Of a DNA stretch of 64,000 nucleotides, positions 17,863 to 26,774 are shown piece after piece. A program made the translations under genes and the position numbers. The notes beneath the pieces were generated by a model that was not told where the DNA came from, did not search any database, and saw only the letters and a list, made by a program, of their open reading frames with translations. The DNA comes from Fulvivirga maritima. GTDB lineage: Bacteria > Bacteroidota > Bacteroidia > Cytophagales > Cyclobacteriaceae. The stretch is from contig NZ_CP089980.1 of the NCBI RefSeq assembly GCF_021389955.1, positions 5,823,001 to 5,887,000 on the forward strand, given 5' to 3'. Within the stretch, counting starts at the first letter, position 1. Every line of letters starts with the position of its first letter.

Positions 17863-17889
17863 TTGCTATCAAAACACCAAATCCCCAGA

Positions 17890-18670
17890 AACAAAAAATC
17901 CCCTTCGAACCTAGTTCTGAAGGGGACTTCTGTTGTCTATAGTTGGCTTTAATTGATACGAAGGTAATGCCTCTCTTCAAATACCGAAAGTCAATGTCTT
18001 TTTGTGCTATTTTTTAAGGTTGAATGACTGATTTTAGCGATAAGTTGTTTTGATATTTCAGCAATTGAGACATTTAGACTGTAAAACTGCGTTCACTCAA
18101 ACTGAGACAGACAGGATAATTATCTATTTAATTTAAAAGGCTGTTTTGGTGGGTTTTCCCTGAAGATTGAAAAGTCAACTTCATGAAAGTGTTATAAACA
18201 AAAAATCCCCTTCGAACCTGGTTCTGAAGGGGACTTTTGTTGTCTATAGTTGGCTTTAATTGATACTAAGGTAATACCTCTCTTCAAATACCGAAAGTCA
18301 ATATCTGTTTGTGCTATTTTTTAGGGTTGAATGACTGATTTTAACGATGGGTTGTTTTGACATTTCAGCAATTGAGACATTGAGGTTACACAACTGCGTT
18401 CAATCAGACTGAGACAGATAAGGAAACTATCTATTGAATTTAAAAGGCCGTTTTTTTTGGTTACTCTTGAAGATTAAGAAGCCAAACTTCTTGAAATTGT
18501 TATAAACAAAAAATCCCCTTCGAACCTGGTTCTGAAGGGGACTTTTGTTGTCTATAGTTGGCTTTAATTGATACTAAGGTAACACCTCCATTCAAATACC
18601 GAAAGCCATTATCTGTTTGTGCTATTTTTTAGAGTTGAATGACTTATTTTGGCGATGAGTTGTTTTGTCA
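17890..18670 (-). repeat. Tandem array 2 of the hairpin repeat module (copies G, H, I)
   Basis: Two full units of 307-308 bp and a final module that ends at the same GATGAGTTGTTTT boundary as array 1. Hairpins are at 17900-17925, 18207-18232 and 18515-18540. The spacer parts are homologous to those of array 1 but more diverged. In G and H the second inverted repeat reads AAAGTCAA instead of AAAGCCAA, which would pair as G-U in a plus-strand RNA but mismatch in a minus-strand RNA. It lies between the VOC gene and the 3' end of the GH43 gene. Confidence 0.9.
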
Positions 18671-18710
18671 ATTTCTAAAATGAGTGATTTAAAGGAAAAT
18701 CGTATTTATA

Positions 18711-19685
18711 TCATTTCAATTTATTGGGAGCCACTCCCTCAAAAGTAATTTTTACAGGTTTAATATGCCCTTGCTCATCAAACTCGACTTTATCTATGCA
18801 AGTAACTCTATGGTTATGATGAGTTTCTGTAAGTGGTCTTCTATGATAAACGATGTACCATTCATCCTTGCCCGGCACTTTAATCATAGAATGATGCCCT
18901 GCGCCAGTAGCTACTTTCTGGTCTTGCTGTAACACTACCCCTATTCTTTCAAACGGACCAAAAGGAGAATCTGCGATAGCATAGGCCACCTTATAATTAG
19001 GACCTCCCCAGCCTCCTTCTGACCACATAAAATAATATTTACCTTCCCTCATAAACATAAAAGGCCCCTCTACGTACCCTTCTGGCGTAATTTCTTTGAA
19101 AGTGGTACCGTCATCATATTCAGTAAAACCGGTAAAGTCATCTTTTAGCTTTACTATGTTACAGTGTTTCCAACCTCCATAAATCATATAATACTGCCCG
19201 TCTATATCTTGAAACACAAACTGATCAATAGGTTGGGCGCCGTTGTAAAATTTATCTAAAAGCGGCTTTCCTAAATAGTCTTTAAAAGGTCCTTCCGGAG
19301 TATCTGCTACGGCTACGCCAATGCCTCCCTCCTGCTCATTATCCTGAATGTCATTAGCCGCGAAAAACAGGAAGTATTTATCATCCTTTTTAATAATAGC
19401 CGGAGCCCACATGGCAATATGAGCCCATTTTACCGCTGCTGTATCAATTACATGGGAATGCTTTTTCCACTTCACCAGATCTTTGGAAGAGAAAGCATCC
19501 ATAAATACCTGCTTCTCATAAGCATCTGAATAGGTAGGGTAAATCCAGTATTCTTTGTCAAAAACTACTCCTTCAGGGTCCGCATACCAGCCTTCAAACA
19601 AGGGATTTCCTGAAGTCTTATGCTTTTGCGCCATTGAGGAGCCTGCCATCAATGACAATGCAAATATTAAGGCCTTTTTCATCAT
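18711..19685 (-). CDS. Glycoside hydrolase family 43 protein
   Basis: 324 residues with a signal peptide (MMKKALIFALSLMAGSSMAQ). The five-bladed propeller triad is visible: D36 in YADPEG (general base), D154 in QPIDQF (pKa modulator) and E206 in YVEGPF (general acid). GH43 enzymes are mostly alpha-L-arabinofuranosidases or beta-xylosidases, though the family is broad, so the substrate is open. It is the last gene of the minus-strand glycosidase cluster, following a GH92 gene with a terminator between, and the only non-mannosidase in it. No T9SS tail, so it is probably periplasmic. Confidence 0.9.
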   Translation of the reverse strand: MMKKALIFALSLMAGSSMAQKHKTSGNPLFEGWYADPEGVVFDKEYWIYPTYSDAYEKQVFMDAFSSKDLVKWKKHSHVIDTAAVKWAHIAMWAPAIIKKDDKYFLFFAANDIQDNEQEGGIGVAVADTPEGPFKDYLGKPLLDKFYNGAQPIDQFVFQDIDGQYYMIYGGWKHCNIVKLKDDFTGFTEYDDGTTFKEITPEGYVEGPFMFMREGKYYFMWSEGGWGGPNYKVAYAIADSPFGPFERIGVVLQQDQKVATGAGHHSMIKVPGKDEWYIVYHRRPLTETHHNHRVTCIDKVEFDEQGHIKPVKITFEGVAPNKLK

Positions 19686-19712
19686 TTTTAATTTCGGTAT
19701 TGATCAATAAAA

Positions 19713-19742
19713 AGCCCGAAGTATAATTAAATTCTTCGGGCT
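19713..19742 (-). terminator. Terminator between GH92 and GH43 genes
   Basis: AGCCCGAAG and CTTCGGGCT form a 9-bp stem with a 12-nt loop, followed by TTTTTATT on the minus strand. It would reduce read-through from the mannosidase gene into GH43. Confidence 0.85.
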
Positions 19743-19770
19743 ATATCATTTAAACAATTAGCATTACTGC

Positions 19771-22074
19771 CTATTTCTTATTCGGTTTGTTGCTCATATA
19801 AAAAGTAAGCGTACCGCCATTTTCAATATCTTCATGAGTGATAAAGGTCTGATCTATCACTTCGCCATTAAGCTCTACTTTTTTAACAAACACATTCTTT
19901 GGACTCTGCTTTTTGGCTTCAATTTTAAAAGTTTTTCCATTTTCCAAATGAATAGTAGCTGTATTCACTGCGGGACTCCCCAACATGTATTGGTTAGATC
20001 CGGGTGCTACAGGGTAAAAACCTAAAGAACTGAACAAGTACCAGGCACTCATCTGACCAAAGTCATCATTACCACCCAAGCCGTTTGCTCCTGTTTTGTA
20101 CATTTCTTTAAGGATCATTCTTATCTTATCCTGTGCTTTCCAGGGCTGGGCAGTCCAGTCATAAAGGTACACTACATGATGTGATGGCTCGTTTCCATGC
20201 ACATAATTACCTATAATGCCATCTCTGGAAATATCTTCTGTATGTTCAAAATACTTATCTGGTAATTCCATTGAGAATAATGAATCTAAATGCGGGATAA
20301 ATTGCTGATCCCCTCCCATCATGTCAATCATAGCTTTGGGATCATGTGGAACATAAAGGCTGTAATTCCATGAGTTTCCTTCTATAAAACCTTGTCCGTG
20401 AGTATTTAATGGATCAAAATCCTTTTTCCATTCACCATTGGCCAGCTTAGGTCTCATAAAGCCTGAATTAACATCATACACATTTTTATAGCTTTCTGAC
20501 CGCTTCATAAACTCCTTATAAACATCTTCCTTGCCTAGTTTTTTTGCCATTTGAGCTATGCACCAGTCATCATACGCATACTCTAAGGTTTTAGATACAG
20601 AAGCACCGCTTTTATCTTCAGGCACATAACCTCTATCTATGTATTCACCTATGCCATCAAAATAACGGGTGTTGGCCGTGTTTATACAAGCTTCAAGAGC
20701 ATGTTCTACATCAAAATCAGCATTCTCTTTAATTACTGCATCAGCAATTACAGGCACACTATGATATCCGATCATACACCAGTTTTCATTAGCATAGTGA
20801 GACCAGATGGGCAGCATTTTATGCACACTCTGATCATAATGGGCCAGCATGGATTGAATCATATTCTGATTTCTGGTTGGCTGCAAAACGTTAAACAATG
20901 GATGTAGGGCTCTGTATGTATCCCAAAGTGAAAAGCTGGTGTAATTAGTGAAATCGTCAGCTTTATGCACGTTTTGATCCAGCCCTTTATACTGGCCATT
21001 TACATCCTGATAAACAGTGGGGCCTAAAAAGGCATGATACATAGCTGTATAAAAGTTAGTCATGTCCGCTTTGGTGCCGGCATCAGCAGTAACTTTGCCC
21101 AGTTCTTTATTCCAGGCGGCTTGTGTCTGTGCTTTTACCGCATCAAAATCCCAGCCTAGCACCTCTGCATTCATATTTTCTATGGCATTAGCAGTGCTTA
21201 CCGGAGACAAAGCAAACTTTATCTTGATCTTCTCCCCTGGCTTAGTATCGAAATCAAAATGAGCTCTTATTTTTTCATTAGCAGCTTCGGGAAAGTTGTT
21301 TTGCTGATCAAACCTACCCCAGAAGCCATGATATGGATGCTTTTCGTACATTTTAAACCCGTACGACTTGATAGGCTTGCTAAATGACATAGCAAAATAC
21401 TCAGTGCGTGTTCTGGCCCAGCCATTGGTTGATTTATAGCCGGTGATTAAAGTATCATTTTCATAGCGGATAAAGGCCCAGGTAGTTTTTTCATCATAGT
21501 TATAAATGCCATACATCATATCCAGAATGATATGAGCCTCCTCTGATTCAGAAAAAGTATACTGATGCATACCCACGCGTGTGGTAGCGGTGAGCTCAGC
21601 TGTAATGTTATGATCATCGAGCTTCACTTTATAATAACCCGCTTCAGCAGTTTCATTATCATGACTAAAAGCAGACCTATATCCCGTTTCTGGGTTTTCA
21701 GCTGTGCCTGGGTTCAGCTGTAGATCACCTGTGGTAGGCATTATAAGAAAGTCACCCAAATCAGAATGACCTGTACCGCTGAAATGAGTATGACTAAAGC
21801 CCACAATGGTTTTGTCTTCATACTGATAACCAGCGCAGTATTTATAAACATCTCCCGTGTATTTGCCATCTACGGCATAAGGAATGGTATCAGTATCAGG
21901 GCTAAGCTGTACCATACCAAATGGAGCTGTGGCCCCAGGGTAGGTATGGCCCATTCGTGCCGTACCAATCATCGGGTCCACATATTGTACCCAGTTTTCA
22001 TTCTCTTCCTGAGCATGAACCACTATTGTAGAGATGCTCAAACAAAGCCCTATTAACCAGCTTTTTTTCATCAT
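19771..22074 (-). CDS. GH92 alpha-mannosidase (copy 1)
   Basis: 767 residues with a signal peptide (MMKKSWLIGLCLSISTIVVHAQ). The GH92 N-terminal motif VDPMIGTARMGHTYPGATAPFGMVQLSPDT is present, as are the catalytic-domain landmarks GNEPSHHVVYLYDW and GGNDDFGQMSAWYLFSSLGFYPVAPG, which carry the acidic residues that bind calcium and activate water. GH92 enzymes are calcium-dependent exo-alpha-mannosidases acting on alpha-1,2, alpha-1,3 or rarer linkages; the exact linkage cannot be read here. It is one of three GH92 paralogues in a row and is probably periplasmic. Confidence 0.95.
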   Translation of the reverse strand: MMKKSWLIGLCLSISTIVVHAQEENENWVQYVDPMIGTARMGHTYPGATAPFGMVQLSPDTDTIPYAVDGKYTGDVYKYCAGYQYEDKTIVGFSHTHFSGTGHSDLGDFLIMPTTGDLQLNPGTAENPETGYRSAFSHDNETAEAGYYKVKLDDHNITAELTATTRVGMHQYTFSESEEAHIILDMMYGIYNYDEKTTWAFIRYENDTLITGYKSTNGWARTRTEYFAMSFSKPIKSYGFKMYEKHPYHGFWGRFDQQNNFPEAANEKIRAHFDFDTKPGEKIKIKFALSPVSTANAIENMNAEVLGWDFDAVKAQTQAAWNKELGKVTADAGTKADMTNFYTAMYHAFLGPTVYQDVNGQYKGLDQNVHKADDFTNYTSFSLWDTYRALHPLFNVLQPTRNQNMIQSMLAHYDQSVHKMLPIWSHYANENWCMIGYHSVPVIADAVIKENADFDVEHALEACINTANTRYFDGIGEYIDRGYVPEDKSGASVSKTLEYAYDDWCIAQMAKKLGKEDVYKEFMKRSESYKNVYDVNSGFMRPKLANGEWKKDFDPLNTHGQGFIEGNSWNYSLYVPHDPKAMIDMMGGDQQFIPHLDSLFSMELPDKYFEHTEDISRDGIIGNYVHGNEPSHHVVYLYDWTAQPWKAQDKIRMILKEMYKTGANGLGGNDDFGQMSAWYLFSSLGFYPVAPGSNQYMLGSPAVNTATIHLENGKTFKIEAKKQSPKNVFVKKVELNGEVIDQTFITHEDIENGGTLTFYMSNKPNKK

Positions 22075-22116
22075 ATATCTTGTACTCTTTTATTTTAATC
22101 AGCGTAATTATAAAAA

Positions 22117-22160
22117 TACGAAGCAGAAGCAATCAACCTAAGATTACTTCACACTTCGTA
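22117..22160 (-). terminator. Terminator between two GH92 genes
   Basis: TACGAAG pairs with CTTCGTA, with an internal loop and a further AAG/CTT pairing, and TTTTTATAA follows on the minus strand. Confidence 0.7.
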
Positions 22161-22182
22161 ATTACCAAAACGCAAAAAGGAA

Positions 22183-24468
22183 TTATTTTTCGGTGGATAA
22201 TGAATAAGGGAAATCCTCTTCTTTCACCCCTCTGCTCTTCTCTGGTTGATCTCCCATAGTAAAGTCTAAAGTGGCCCCTTTCATTATCTCATTATGATCA
22301 AGATAGTTTTTAGTACTTACCTGACCGTTTATTTTAAGCTCTTGCACATATCTGTTTTCATCGCTGTTTTGTGGTGCATTAATCACCAGTTCTTTACCAT
22401 TTTCCAGGCTCAAAGTCACCTTTTTAAACAGCGGTGCTCCCAGAACATACTCATTTACCGCTGGGCAAACAGGATAGAATCCCATGGCAGAAAACACATA
22501 CCAGGCAGATGTTTGTCCATTATCCTCATCACCACAGTAACCATCTGGTGTAGGCATATACATTCTGTTCATTGTTTCTCTGGCCCAGTACTGCGCTTTC
22601 CAGGGTGCTCCTGCATAGTTATACAGGTAAATCATATGTTGTATGGGTTGGTTTCCATGTGCGTATTGCCCCATATTGGCAATTTGCATTTCCCTGATTT
22701 CATGGATAACGCCACCATAATAACTGTCATCAAAAACAGGAGGCAGATCAAAAACAGAATCTAGTTTAGCTACAAAATTCTGCTTACCGCCCATCAGGTC
22801 AATAAGGCCTTGGGGATCATGAAAAACTGACCAGCTATAATGCCAGCTGTTACCTTCAGTAAAAGCATCTCCCCATTTAAATGGATTAAAAGGCGATTGG
22901 AAAGAACCATCCTTATTTTTCCCTCTCATGAGACCTGATGAAGCATCAAAAAGGTTTTTATAATTCATCGCTCTCTTCTTATAGAGCTTTATTTCCTTTT
23001 TAGATTTACCTAGTGCCTTAGCAAGCTGATAAATAGCGAAATCATCATAAGCATATTCTAATGTACGGGCAGCACTTTCATTAATACCAATATCATAAGG
23101 CACATAGCCCAGATCTTTATATTGCTCCGCTCCTGCTCTACCTACTGCTGTGATAGGGCCTGCATTATTAGCCCCATGAATCAGTGCCTCATATAATGTT
23201 TCTACATCATAGCCTCTTAAGCCTTTGATATACGCATCAGACACCACTGAGGCGGAGTTATTACCTACCATAATGTTAGCATAACCCGGACTAGACCATT
23301 CTGGAAGCCAGCCGCCTTCTTTAAAGTCATTAGCTAAGCCCGCTTGCATTTCTTTATTTATAGAAGGGTATGCCAGATTTAAGAATGGATAAAGTGCTCT
23401 GAAAGTATCCCAAAAGCCCGTTCCGGCAAACATGTAGCCTGGTAAAATTTCACCCGTATAAGGACTCCAATGTACTATTTCCTCCTTTTCATTGATCTCA
23501 TATAATTTATTAGGGAAAAACAGCGTTCTATATAAGCAAGAGTAAAATGTTCTCACCTGATCTATGGTTCCGCCTTCTGCTTTAATTCTCCCTAATTTAT
23601 CATTCCATAAATCTCTTGCCTTCTTCTTAGTAGTTTCAAAGTCATCATTCGCCAGCTCTCTACTTAAATTCAGTTCCGCTTGCTCCAAGCTTATAAATGA
23701 AGAAGCCACTTGCACGTTAATTTTCTCTTCCTTTGAGGTTTTGAACCCTACCAAAGCACCCGCATGATCCGCTTCCATTTCTGCTTTTCCTTCAGCCAGC
23801 TTATCTCCTTCCCAGGTATTCACATCATAAAAAGCCTTATGAAACTTAATAACGAAGTAATTTTTAAAATTAGTCAGCTTACCGCGAGCGTACTTAGTAG
23901 TGTAACCCACAATTTTATTCTCCTCAGGAATCACCTTCACATAAGAACCCTTATCAAAAGGATCAATTACTATGTAAGCACTGTCAGATTCAGGAAAAGT
24001 GATTTGAAACTGAGCAGCCCTTTCAGTAGGTGTGAGCTCTACGGTCACATCATAATCGGCCAGATATACGCTGTAATAATACGGCTTGGCTACTTCTGCT
24101 TTATGAGAAAACCAGCTCGCTCTTTCATCCTGATTAAACTTCTTACCAATTACCGGCATGATAGAAAATTGCCCGTAGTCATTCATCCAGGGTGATGGCT
24201 GGTGCGTTTGTTTAAAACCTCTGATCTTATGGCTATTATAAGTATAAGCCCATCCGTGGCCCATTGGTCCGGTTTGCGGAGTCCAGAAGTTCATCCCCCA
24301 GGGCACTGCCACCGCCGGATAGGTATTTCCATTAGAAAGGCCAGGATCTGAGTCTGTGCCCATGAGCGGATTAACATAGTCAACCGGGTTAGTAACCTGA
24401 TCCACTATTTGTGCATACCCTGAAAGGCTATACAGAAAAACAGAACAAATGATGTAAACAATCTTCAT
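22183..24468 (-). CDS. GH92 alpha-mannosidase (copy 2)
   Basis: The frame opens at a TTG at 24486, but the ATG at 24468 starts a standard signal peptide (MKIVYIICSVFLYSLSGYAQ) and is preferred, giving 761 residues. GH92 landmarks are DYVNPLMGTDSDPGLSNGNTYP, GNQPIQHMIYLYNYAGAPWK and GDEDNGQTSAWYVFSAMGFYPV. The three paralogues differ strongly in sequence, which suggests they cut different alpha-mannosyl linkages rather than being recent duplicates. A palindromic site at 24532-24545 lies just upstream of the start. Confidence 0.94.
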   Translation of the reverse strand: MKIVYIICSVFLYSLSGYAQIVDQVTNPVDYVNPLMGTDSDPGLSNGNTYPAVAVPWGMNFWTPQTGPMGHGWAYTYNSHKIRGFKQTHQPSPWMNDYGQFSIMPVIGKKFNQDERASWFSHKAEVAKPYYYSVYLADYDVTVELTPTERAAQFQITFPESDSAYIVIDPFDKGSYVKVIPEENKIVGYTTKYARGKLTNFKNYFVIKFHKAFYDVNTWEGDKLAEGKAEMEADHAGALVGFKTSKEEKINVQVASSFISLEQAELNLSRELANDDFETTKKKARDLWNDKLGRIKAEGGTIDQVRTFYSCLYRTLFFPNKLYEINEKEEIVHWSPYTGEILPGYMFAGTGFWDTFRALYPFLNLAYPSINKEMQAGLANDFKEGGWLPEWSSPGYANIMVGNNSASVVSDAYIKGLRGYDVETLYEALIHGANNAGPITAVGRAGAEQYKDLGYVPYDIGINESAARTLEYAYDDFAIYQLAKALGKSKKEIKLYKKRAMNYKNLFDASSGLMRGKNKDGSFQSPFNPFKWGDAFTEGNSWHYSWSVFHDPQGLIDLMGGKQNFVAKLDSVFDLPPVFDDSYYGGVIHEIREMQIANMGQYAHGNQPIQHMIYLYNYAGAPWKAQYWARETMNRMYMPTPDGYCGDEDNGQTSAWYVFSAMGFYPVCPAVNEYVLGAPLFKKVTLSLENGKELVINAPQNSDENRYVQELKINGQVSTKNYLDHNEIMKGATLDFTMGDQPEKSRGVKEEDFPYSLSTEK

Positions 24469-24531
24469 TTTATAATAATTATTCAAATGATTAGCGAGTT
24501 GAAAGGAACTATTAATGTTAAAAATAACGTA

Positions 24532-24545
24532 GTAAATCGATTTAC
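24532..24545. promoter_or_regulatory. Palindromic operator-like site upstream of GH92 copy 2
   Basis: GTAAATCGATTTAC is a perfect 14-bp palindrome 64 bp before the ATG. The longer string TAAATCGATTTA, one variable base, then CTAAA recurs upstream of the GH125 gene at 28296. A central CG in an A/T-rich palindrome is typical of LacI-type operators, but no regulator gene is in the window. Confidence 0.55.
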
Positions 24546-24635
24546 CTAAATAGATTATTTGTACTTACTGTATACCTTTATCTGAGGTAAAATTAAAGGA
24601 CTACCGGTAAAGGGCTTCCAAAAGAATTCCCAATC

Positions 24636-26696
24636 TTATTTCCCCTCAAGGCTTGTTAGCCAGGGATCTGTAAATGTCTTGTTTTTCCTCTCATCACTAG
24701 CCTCAATTTGCAGCGTGCCCCCTTTCATGATTTCTTCATGGGTGAGCCAATTTCTTTTGAGCGGCTTGCCGTTGAGGGTTAAAGATTTGATATAGATATT
24801 TTCTTCACCGAAATTCTTCACTTCAATCGTAAATGATCTTCTGGCATTTTTATTTAAGACCACTTTTTCGAACAATGGCACATGCACATAAAAGATAGGC
24901 CAACCTACGCAAGCCGGGGTAATGCCTGCTCCTGCCAATACGAACCAGCCCGACAGCGCTCCCGCATCGTCATCCATAGTGGGGAGAAAGGCCTTGGGTT
25001 TATTGGTATATATTTCACCCACAAAAGGATCAATACCTTTGCTATTGTTATTGAAGTAAAACTGATTAACGGTATCTACCGCTATCTTATGAATAAGCTC
25101 CTGGCTCTTCCAGGGCTGTGAGGTACCATGATACATCCAGGGCACTTGTATATCAGGCTCATTAGCATGGTTATAATAATCGCCTTCAAAAAACTCATCG
25201 AGCTGAGCCAGGTAGGCATCTTCTCCTCCACAAAGTGCCATCAGCCCCTGCACATCATAAGGCACCAGCCAGCGATATTGCCAAACCGTACCCTGATACA
25301 TTTTTCGGGCTCCCATACGGTCAATATCATTTTTGGTGAGGTCTTCAAAATCCTTTTTCCAATAGTCTTTATACTTTAAGGCTTTGGCTTCATATTTTTT
25401 AGCCTGCTCTTCATTTTTAAGTATCTCAAAGATTTCCGACAGCGCCCAATCATCGTAAGCGCCTTCTAAGGCTTTATCTGGTGTAGAATAATCAAAACGG
25501 TTATTTTCGCTGATGAGTGAATCGGCAATAGCATCAAAATCAATTTTATAGCCTTTTCTGTAAGCATCTAAAAGCACTACCACGGCATGTTCGGTGCGCA
25601 CGGTTTGGGAAGGTTCATGGTCTGTAGAAAAGTCCTTTTTTCCATGCTTATACATTTCCTGAACAGACCACATCATGTCTCCATACTGATCAGCATAAGC
25701 CAGTGAAAGCAGGGGCAGCTGGGTTTTATAATTATCCCAAATGGCCCAACCGTTATAAAAAGTATTTTTTGATTTTTGCAATGAACCGTCAATAGCCGTA
25801 TAGCTATGATCTGACTCGGATATTACAAAAGGAGATTGTAAAGCCCTGTATAACAGAGAGTAAAAAAGATCTTCTCTTTCTTTACTTCCCCTTACTTCTA
25901 TCTGACCAAGTTGTTCATTCCAGGCTTCAGTAGTAGCAGCCTTCAGCTGATCAAATGTTTTGGTGTTAATGCTCTTTTGTGCATGCTCTACATCTACAGA
26001 AGAAAAGGCGATTCTCATTTCCAGTTCCTTTACCTCTGGATCCAACTTTGCCAGCAACTGGTGGTTAGCCACTTTTTGGAACTCTACTGCTTTATTAAAA
26101 TATATGGAGTAATAAATCTTATAAAAACCTCTGCTGCATGTGGTTCCCGACACTATATAGCCATGAAGTGTGTTTCCTACTATTTTGTGCTGTTCCTCTT
26201 TAAATCTGCCTACAAACGCATGTCCAAGATCTATAAATACACCATTATTACTATTGGTGAAAGTATAATGGTGTAGCCCTTGCTTTTCATTTACTGTGAA
26301 CTCTGCCTGTATTCCATTTTTGAACCTTACACCATAATACCCTGCACTCCCGTCCTGACTTTTCTTTATAAGCTTCTCTTTATAATTTCCACTAGTAAAC
26401 GGCTTCACCAGAATATTACCTCCATCTCCCCGGCAGCCAACACCTTCCATTCGGTTATGGGTAAAGCCAAGATATTCTTTAGCATAATATTCATAACCAG
26501 GGTGCGTAGCCGGGTAAGTCTGTGGCCCAATGCTGAGCATGCTAAACGGGTAGCTGGCTGCAGGTGACATCTGCCCATGATCTCCGGAAGTACCTAAAAA
26601 AACATTTACCTGATCAGACTGAGCAAAAGTGACTTGATAGATAAAACTAAATATGATTAAGGATAAGGCTTTTATAGATTGATTAACCGAAGGCAT
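24636..26696 (-). CDS. GH92 alpha-mannosidase (copy 3, divergent)
   Basis: 686 residues with an N-terminal signal (MPSVNQSIKALSLIIFSFIYQVTFAQ). It is the shortest and most divergent of the three. The N-terminal motif is VFLGTSGDHGQMSPAASYPFSMLSIGPQT, then ANEPDIQVPWMYHGTSQPWK and MDDDAGALSGWFVLAGAGITP, so the calcium and catalytic acidic positions appear kept. It is downstream of GH125 with a 78-bp gap that contains a stable hairpin, and the two are probably co-transcribed. Linkage specificity is unknown. Confidence 0.92.
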   Translation of the reverse strand: MPSVNQSIKALSLIIFSFIYQVTFAQSDQVNVFLGTSGDHGQMSPAASYPFSMLSIGPQTYPATHPGYEYYAKEYLGFTHNRMEGVGCRGDGGNILVKPFTSGNYKEKLIKKSQDGSAGYYGVRFKNGIQAEFTVNEKQGLHHYTFTNSNNGVFIDLGHAFVGRFKEEQHKIVGNTLHGYIVSGTTCSRGFYKIYYSIYFNKAVEFQKVANHQLLAKLDPEVKELEMRIAFSSVDVEHAQKSINTKTFDQLKAATTEAWNEQLGQIEVRGSKEREDLFYSLLYRALQSPFVISESDHSYTAIDGSLQKSKNTFYNGWAIWDNYKTQLPLLSLAYADQYGDMMWSVQEMYKHGKKDFSTDHEPSQTVRTEHAVVVLLDAYRKGYKIDFDAIADSLISENNRFDYSTPDKALEGAYDDWALSEIFEILKNEEQAKKYEAKALKYKDYWKKDFEDLTKNDIDRMGARKMYQGTVWQYRWLVPYDVQGLMALCGGEDAYLAQLDEFFEGDYYNHANEPDIQVPWMYHGTSQPWKSQELIHKIAVDTVNQFYFNNNSKGIDPFVGEIYTNKPKAFLPTMDDDAGALSGWFVLAGAGITPACVGWPIFYVHVPLFEKVVLNKNARRSFTIEVKNFGEENIYIKSLTLNGKPLKRNWLTHEEIMKGGTLQIEASDERKNKTFTDPWLTSLEGK

Positions 26697-26717
26697 ATGG
26701 ACTTAAAATTTAAATGA

Positions 26718-26741
26718 GGCAGCAAAATTTCTTTTACTGCC
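26718..26741 (-). other. Hairpin with GAAA tetraloop between GH125 and GH92 copy 3
   Basis: On the minus strand GGCAG pairs with CTGCC, then a T-G pair and AAAA with TTTT close a GAAA loop. Only a poor T-tract follows, so it may be a processing or stability element rather than a full terminator. Confidence 0.5.
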
Positions 26742-26774
26742 CTTTAATAAATAGTAAATGAGGTTAAGTTTTTG

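Noticed and set aside
15621-18670. CRISPR array
   Set aside because: The repeat unit is about 308 bp, the spacers are homologous to each other rather than unique, and there are no Cas genes.
22294-22764. 156-codon plus-strand ORF within GH92 copy 2, and similar long antisense frames in other glycosidase genes
   Set aside because: They lie antisense to clear GH92 or GH125 domains and have no recognisable features; composition of the coding strand explains them.
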